NCBI RefSeq assembly: GCF_963082655.1
Contig: NC_081552.1
Coordinates: 52,801,947 to 52,865,946, forward strand
Direction: 5' to 3'
From: Stomoxys calcitrans
Lineage: Eukaryota; Arthropoda; Insecta; Diptera; Muscidae
DNA: 64,000 nt
Below are positions 58,211-64,000 of this stretch, one piece after another. Each line of letters begins with the position of its first letter. Position 1 is the first letter of the stretch. Position numbers and translations under genes: made by a program. The notes beneath the pieces were generated by a model. That model saw only the letters and a program-made list of their open reading frames with translations, ran no database searches and was not told the DNA's origin.

Positions 58211-58799
58211 CGATTCAAGTTCTTCGTTATCTATTTCAGAAACTTGGGAACTTAATAACTCAGCATTTGGCTCAGCATTATCAAACTTATCAACAGAGTT
58301 TTGAAGTGACTTTTTTATGGACGATGATTTTCTAAAAAAATATCAATTTACTATACATTTTGTCAAAAATCTTAGCCAAAAATGTCTTACCGTTTGGGCC
58401 CCAATTGATCACATAGAAAGCTCATGCTGTTAAATAAGTGCCACTGACTTTCTGTAATTTCATTGTTACGAATTTTCTTACATTCCCTTACATAACGATC
58501 ACGCATGCTTCGCCATCGTGTTTGGCAATCGAGCTCTAAAATAAGAAACCATGGACATTTGTAAATTGGACTGTTCTCATTAAAAAAAAAAAAAACATTA
58601 AGACAACATAACACATCTGTCTACATATAAGAGATATGGGATTGACGTAGATTTAGACACTATTCCTACCTGTCATGCCCACACAATTGCTTATGGCAAC
58701 CCACGCCTCCGCTCGTTTAACTTTGTTTTTATGGTACGGATTTTTTCTTGAATACAAAACTTCATGTTTTTTAACTTCTTCGATTAGTAGATCGCTTAG
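58211..58799 (-). CDS. MADF cassette 2, exons A, B and C
   Basis: Exon A 58799-58670 (LSDLLIEEVKKHEVLYSRKN, RAEAWVAISNCVGMT), acceptor CTCTTTTAAAG, donor ACAG|GTAGGA. Exon B 58535-58391 (LDCQTRWRSMRDRYVRECKK, ESQWHLFNSMSFLCDQLGPK), donor CG|GTAAGA. Exon C 58331-58211, long type (KSSSIKKSLQNSVDKFDNAE, ending DNEELES), donor TCG|GTAAGT. It is the most compact cassette, 589 bp in all, and shows the ancestral layout. Phases 0-1-2-0. Confidence 0.9.
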
Positions 58800-59067
58800 C
58801 TTTAAAAGAGATGTAAACAAAAATAAATCATAGAATAAATGCGATCAACATATGCAAAAGTTAAAAATCAATACTTAACCCACTAAAGGTTAGAACGGTA
58901 GCCTATTGTTTGATTTATATATCCCGAAGGCAATTAAAGCAACCAAGCGAATGAAAGCCTATTGTTTGAAAGACACAACAGAGTTTAAAATTAAGGAATT
59001 TCAAATTTATTTATAATTTAAAATGTTCAAATTTACAGGAAAAACTGAATAGAATATAAAATAAAAG

Positions 59068-59447
59068 TACCGTGGCATGTCCGCTTATGACGCTAAACGC
59101 TTAGGTTCGAATCATTGAGAGAACTTCAGAAAAAATGTCAGCGGTGGTTATCCCTTCCCAATCAATCCCATGGCAGCCGGTTGTGCGTGCCGGATTGGCC
59201 TGATAGAGTCTTTCATCGGCAAGGGCTGCCGCCTCAGTGCACAAAACACTGATAGAACAACAACATCCCCTCCTAATGCTGGCGACATTTGTGAGGTACT
59301 ATTCCATGTTAAAACACCGGTGCACACCGTTCGGAGTCGACTATAAAAAGGAGACCCCTTATCATTGAGCTTAAACCTGAGTCGGACTGCACTCATTGAT
59401 ATGTGATTAGTTTTCCTCTGTTCCGTAATGGAATGCTCATGAACAAA
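59068..59447 (+). repeat. tRNA-derived SINE family 1 with nested retroposon
   Basis: B-box region 'taggttcgaatcattgagag', body as at 37955. Split at 59163-59268 by the short CAA-tailed retroposon (near-direct repeat TATCCCTTCC / CATCCCCTCC). Confidence 0.75.
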
Positions 59448-59475
59448 TTTGCATAGTACTATATTTTAGACATTA

Positions 59476-59678
59476 ACAGAAAGTAAATGCATTTTTAATA
59501 AAACTTAGAATGAACTTTAATCAAATATACTTTTTTTACACTTTTTTTCTAAAGCAAGATAAAAGTAGCAGCTGATAACTGACAGAAGAAAGAATGCAAT
59601 TACAGAGTCACAAGCTGTGAACAAATTTGTCAACGCCGACTATATGAAAAATCCGCAATTACTTTTTGGGCAACTCAA
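59476..59678. mobile_element. Mariner-derived MITE, copy 8, one end lost
   Basis: Right TIR present (ACTTTTTGGGCAACTCAA); the left ~25 bp are missing. Confidence 0.85.
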
Positions 59679-59708
59679 TATTGTATATATATATAAATAC
59701 ATACTTAC

Positions 59709-60061
59709 CGTATCAGTACCATTTAACGAGTCTTCGGAGTGCAATACTTCAACATTTGTTGGCTCAGTTTCATCATCAGACAATTCATAAACGACTGTCG
59801 GCGCTTGCTGTAGACTTGATATATAAGACAATTTTCTGAAATATATAGGACCATGTGTTTCACATTATGTTGAAGTAATAAAACATTCAAAATCTCACCG
59901 TCTTGGCACCACGTGGTCGCAAAGGAAGCTCATGCTTTCATAAAAAGGCCACTGACTTCCAAGTATTTGATTGCTGCTGCTGTCCATTGAATGACAGATT
60001 TTCCTATATTCTTTAACAAAACGGTAACGCAAACATTTCCAACGTGTTTGGCAATATGATA
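59709..60061 (-). CDS. MADF cassette 1 (most 5' visible), exons B and C
   Basis: Exon B 60061-59899, 163 bp, acceptor AATTTTCAG|TA (phase 1), donor CG|GTGAGA. Reads SYCQTRWKCLRYRFVKEYRK, an 8-residue insertion with a Ser run (SMDSSSNQ), then SQWPFYESMSFLCDHVVPRR. Exon C 59835-59709 (KLSYISSLQQAPTVVYELSD, DETEPTNVEVLHSEDSL), donor ACG|GTAAGT. The most diverged unit, resembling neither long nor short linkers. No matching exon A is visible between 60062 and 64000, so the gene continues beyond the window. Confidence 0.8.
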
Positions 60062-60182
60062 CTGAAAATTTAATATGGAAACTTGTTAAATGTGTATATG
60101 ATCATAGCTTGCTACCTATAATTTATAGCCTTCCAGCCTAAAAAATGCCAAAGATGTACAAACTTCTAAGCAGATATATTAC

Positions 60183-60575
60183 ACCCAGCACGGGATAGCT
60201 GTGAGCACCACACAGACTGGAACATTGAGCTCCAATTTATTTGGTTCTCTGTTGTCACGAGAAGCTTAGCTGCAAGCTGCCGGACGCGTCCACGGGTTGC
60301 GGAAAGTGGAATGGTCCATACGGAGTAGTTGCAACGGCAGTCGCGGACAATCAGCGGTATCGAGCGGAGAGTCTCGGTGAGAGTCCGGGCGGCACCGGCT
60401 CTTGCACAAATACTGAGTTCCTTTGATGCTCGATATAACAAGGCGAGTAAGTGGCGCCTTTAAATAACCAATGGCCATCCGGCGATCGATCCTTTGGACC
60501 GAATCGATGTTGCTCACCTACAGCAGCTTGACGAGGATCGCCATCTTAGCGTGAAAATGTGGCTACACCAACAAC
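60183..60575 (+). repeat. 393-bp CAA-tailed retroposon with 11-bp target duplication
   Basis: Flanked by AGATATATTAC (60172-60182 and 60576-60586). It starts CCAGCACGGGATAGCTGTGA, contains 'ggcgcctttaaataaccaat' and ends ATGTGGCTACACCAACAAC. The duplication proves a target-primed insertion. No pol III box is evident. Open frames over it are not genes. Confidence 0.9.
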
Positions 60576-60849
60576 AGATATATTACAGGACTTAAGCATC
60601 TACATCACACCATCTTGAACCATATACGTAGAATAGTATAATACTACGGAAATTGGGCAGAGGTTTCAAAATCGGTTTTTATAGAGCAGCTGTTTGATGC
60701 TGCGAAAAAAACTTTCAGTAGAAATTTGCAGGCTCTTAATTATTAAACTCTCAACATTTCGCTCGCGTTCACGTACTCTCCCGCTCTCTTCTGCTGTCAA
60801 ATAAAGAACACGAACGACTGCCAGCAACAAGTTGTGCAAATTTGCACAA

Positions 60850-61920
60850 ATTTCGGCCGTCCGAATTTTGGATACCCACCACCTCGGGTATATATGTAAA
60901 CCACTTTTCCTCAACATCCGGTGAAAAATGCATACCTTAGGCCCCATAGCAGCTATATGGAAATATGTTCCGATTTGGACAAAATACTAATATGTACAAG
61001 TCATTGTTCAATTGTGTTTAACAAAATATAGGTCTTTTTAGTAGCTATATCTAAAAATAAACCGATCTGAACCATATACGACACGGTTGTCGAAGAGCCT
61101 AACATAAGAAACTGTGTCAAATTTCAGTGAAATCGGATTATAAATGCGCCCTTTATGGGGCCAAGACTTTAAATCGAGATATCGGTCTATATGGCAGCTA
61201 TATCCAAATCTGGACCTATTTTGGCCATATTGCAGAAAAATGTCGAATAGCCTAACACAACTTACTGTCCCAAATTTCGGCGAAATCAGATTATAAATGC
61301 GCCTTTTATGGGCGCAAGTCCTTACAACGAGAGATCGGTCCAAATGGCATCTATATCCAAATCTGGACCGATCTGTGCCATATTGCAGAAAGATTCCGAG
61401 GGGCCTCACTTAACTCACTGTCCCAAATTTCAGCAAAATGGGATAATACATGTGGCTTTTATAGGCCTAAGACCCTTAATCGGCGGATCGGTCTATATGG
61501 CAGCTATATCCAAATCTGGACCGATCTGGGCCAAATTGAAGAAGGATGTCGAGTGGCCTAACACATCTCAAATTTCAGCTAAATCGGATAATAAATGTGG
61601 CTTTTATGGGCCTAAGACCCTAAATCTGCGGATCGGTCTATATGGGCCCTATATCAAATATAGCCCATATTCGAACTTAACCTGCTTATGGACAAAAAAA
61701 AAAAGAATCTGTACAAAGTATCAGCTCAATATCCCTAGTTTTAAAGACTGTAGCGTGATTTCAACAGACAGACGGACGGAAATGGCTAGAACGTCTTAGA
61801 TTTTTACGCTGATCAAGGATATATATATATATATACTTTATAGGGTCGGATATGGATCGATGTGTTGCAAACGGAATGACAAAATGAATATACCCCACTC
61901 CTTCGGTGGTGGGTATAAAA
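60850..61920 (-). mobile_element. DINE-like element, second subfamily, complete
   Basis: Plus-strand left edge TTTCGGCCGTCCGAA (hairpin), ATACCCACCACCTCGGGTAT, five ~150-bp units ('cggtctatatggcagctata', 'tccaaatctggaccgatctg'), then 'acagacagacggacggaaat', a TA run, TATAGGGTCGGATATGGATC, and ATACCCCACTCCTTCGGTGG near 61890. Its subterminal repeats are ACCCACCACC rather than ACCCTCCACC. Confidence 0.85.
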
Positions 61921-62060
61921 ATGGGATTAATAGTTTTCAAAGTACTCTCAAACCAATTCTCTAAGCACTTTTCCCACTCCGATTTAGACACTTCCAAAAC
62001 ACGGTTATTGAACGCTTTAACAGCATTTTCTAGCGACAAAAAGCATTGACCACGCATTTT
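61921..62060 (-). pseudogene. Probable transposase C-terminus fragment
   Basis: Minus frame LENAVKAFNNRVLEVSKSEW, EKCLENWFES, similar in pattern to the C-terminal end of mariner-group transposases. Cut by the DINE insertion. Family assignment uncertain. Confidence 0.4.
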
Positions 62061-62184
62061 GCGCCGTTGTCCTCACCTGGGCCTTCTTGAATACTCTCAT
62101 CCTCTAGAATTATGTCCCGAGGCGGGAAAGCCACGAAATTCCATTGTCGGCTTTCCCGCCTTGGAAGAGAAAAATTTAGATGTA

Positions 62185-62422
62185 TTGGGTTGTCCAAAAA
62201 GTAATTGCGGATTTTTCATATAGTCGGCGTTGACAAATTTTTTCACAGCTTGTGACTCTGTATTTGCATTCTTTCTTATGTCAGTTATCAGCTGTTACTT
62301 TTAGCTTGCTTTAGAAAAAAAAGTGTAAAAAAAGTATATTTGATTAAAGTTCATTCTAAGTTTTATTAAAAATGCATTTACTTTCTTTTAAAAAGTCCGC
62401 AATTACTTTTTGGGCAACCCAA
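62185..62422. mobile_element. Mariner-derived MITE, copy 9
   Basis: 238 bp, complete TIRs (one with GTCC for GCCC), TA flanks. Confidence 0.95.
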
Positions 62423-62429
62423 TAATTGC

Positions 62430-63040
62430 TCGAGATCAGTAGAAAAACTAGTTGTATACGAGGTGTCGGAATTCAGGGAATTTCTTTGGAACCACGAATT
62501 TAAATCTTTCCAGCAAACAATATGATCCGCCTTTGTCGGACGAAACATACTACAATTCTTACCAAATCCGGAAGGAATCGGTTTGACAAGTCTGAGGGAA
62601 TTTATTTTTTCTGTTCCGACATTTAAGAACGAAATCATAACGATTTTTGGACGGCGTGTCGGAGGAATGTTTTGTTCGGTTCATTTTTATTTTTGCATTG
62701 CAACATTTCGTTACCACGTTTGTGAAATGTACACAAGTGGTGGAGGGGGGATATTTTTTTTTGGAATTGCGTATGGTGCCGTTAACTATTGCCTTGGAAT
62801 TTTTGTTTTGTTTGATCAGTTTTAAGACATTCGTCCGAATTCGGAACGATTCGTCGACAAAATCATTCGCATTTTGTAAAAAATTCGTCGAGAAATCGGA
62901 CCGAAATCGTATACAATTTTGGTCCCAATTTGGTACAACGTAAAATTTCCCATCCGAATTTCCCTGGAATTTTGCTCCGACATCGGTACGATATGGCAGT
63001 AAATTTATCAGATTTCCCTCAGACGTGTCGTTCGGACAAC
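62430..63040. other. Unassigned sequence rich in TCGGA/CGAAT motifs
   Basis: Degenerate, possibly repeated sequence ('ttccctggaattttgctccg', 'tttccctcagacgtgtcgtt'). No gene. Origin unclear. Confidence 0.3.
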
Positions 63041-63054
63041 TACTTCTCTCGATT

Positions 63055-64000
63055 TTAGTTACGATGTCGGTAAGACATCGGATCCGATATAGGATGATTC
63101 ATCCGATTGTCGGGCCGAAATTGGAACACTTTGTTAGATGGGTTGTTGTTAAGATACTTGTGAGTCTTGTGTACTTCATAATCTGCTTTCCGCCTATTCG
63201 ATGTATTCTGTGACTGTTGGCATTCTAACGCTGTATTTTCCGTACTATTAAGCTCAGTTCTGGATCGAATTTGATCGATATGCTTTTTGCACATTTGCCA
63301 ACAGATACAATTTCGTAATGCAAGTCACCTATTCGGCGACAAATTACTCCAGGTAGCCACTTTGGCATCCGATTATTGTTGGAGAGAAAGTAAATATTTT
63401 GCAAATTATCAAAAGAACGTAACAATGCGTTAAACCGCATGTATAGCTTTTCAATCTTGTGGCAGTAGCACATCCATCTGAGTTCTTAAATTTCCACCCA
63501 GAAACAAAACCAGTTTTTGAATGCGGGGCAATTCTGTATTGCCGTAGAAAGGCAATCCATTTTTTTTTTGTAAACTGCTTTTGATTGCTTCCAAAGCCTT
63601 CATAGCATTTTGACCGTTCGGTCCAGCATAATCTACGTGTATGCGCTCTCATGCTGGTTTCGGATACTGCCAGAGATGATCTCTAAACTTTGATGGATCG
63701 TTTGCATTTTCTGCACAGTCCTTACAGCTTTTCGCAACATTATCAATATATCTATCAATTCAAGGCCAGTAAACGAATGACCTTACAAAGTCCTTCATTT
63801 TTTACGATCCCTAAGTGAGCCGAATGCAAATCTTGTAAATTTTTCCACGCAGCTTTTCTGGAATCACCACCCGATGTTCAACGATGAGGCATCCTCCTGA
63901 TAACCGATAATTAATTTCAGGTGATCTCTCCAAGTACCCTTATGCTTGGAGAGACTAACCATTTTCCAAAATTCGTAAGATTGCACCTAATCTCTCATCT
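63055..64000 (-). pseudogene. Ty3/gypsy-type LTR retrotransposon pol, broken integrase
   Basis: On the minus strand from 64000: EHRVVIPEKLRGK, LHSAHLGIVK and SCKDCAENANDP (the zinc-binding H-H-C-C integrase N-terminus), RIHVDYAGPNGQN, then directly AMKALEAIKSSLQ, FLRQYRIAPHSKTG and MPKWLPGVICRRIGDLHYEI (chromodomain-like C-terminus). The catalytic core between DYAGP and AMKAL is missing, and stops and frameshifts occur. The copy continues beyond the window edge. Confidence 0.75.

Noticed and set aside
18095..60061. MADF exons as a graveyard of pseudogenes
   Set aside because: All 23 visible exons are open, phases agree throughout and splice sites are kept, which would not be expected of decaying copies in this repeat-rich setting.
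61308..61799. 163-codon plus-strand open frame
   Set aside because: Translation of the DINE-like tandem units.

Overview
This is nuclear DNA of a dipteran insect, most likely a muscid or other calyptrate fly. The reasons are AT-rich spliced genes with GT-AG introns, mariner and Tc1 elements, DINE-1/mini-me-like Helitron remnants carrying the (TA)n and (GTCY)n tracts known from flies, and many copies of short retroposons. I see no prokaryotic or organelle sequence. Most of the window is transposable-element debris, with two host genes visible through it. Species assignment is inference.

Layout. 1-9000: LINE fragments, A/T-rich repeats, a tRNA-derived SINE, a mariner-like remnant and a repeat-poor stretch (3.4-5.8 kb). 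10-15 kb: a two-exon C2H2 zinc-finger gene on the minus strand (14808 to 11787), with repeats in its intron. 15-18 kb: LINE and SINE debris. 18.1-60.1 kb, minus strand: the main discovery, a very long array of MADF-domain exons. A three-exon cassette (exon A, first half of MADF; exon B, second half of MADF; exon C, acidic linker) recurs eight times in the same order. Intron phases repeat as 0-1-2-0, splice sites are good and every exon is open. The array ends in a terminal exon with a BESS-like motif and a stop codon. If all visible exons are joined the frame stays open for about 1100 codons, and the 5' end lies beyond the window. 60-64 kb: a 393-bp retroposon, a DINE-like element, a MITE and a broken Ty3/gypsy integrase region.

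The introns of the MADF array hold nearly every repeat class: about nine deletion derivatives of one mariner (the longer, inactivated copy is at 29360-30301), DINE-like elements with ~170-bp internal tandem repeats, three retroposon families, LINEs, a nested Tc1 element, a long inverted-repeat element (26794-27774), and three copies of an unrecognised gene fragment with shared upstream sequence.

How the parts work together: the zinc-finger gene and the MADF-BESS array both look like nuclear DNA-binding or chromatin proteins. The cassette phases would let any number of MADF units be included or skipped in frame, so one locus could make proteins with one to eight or more MADF domains. RNA evidence is needed to choose between one giant gene, alternative cassettes, and a shorter gene starting at the ATG at 22083. 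All splice sites, frames and repeat matches were read by eye, without alignment software.
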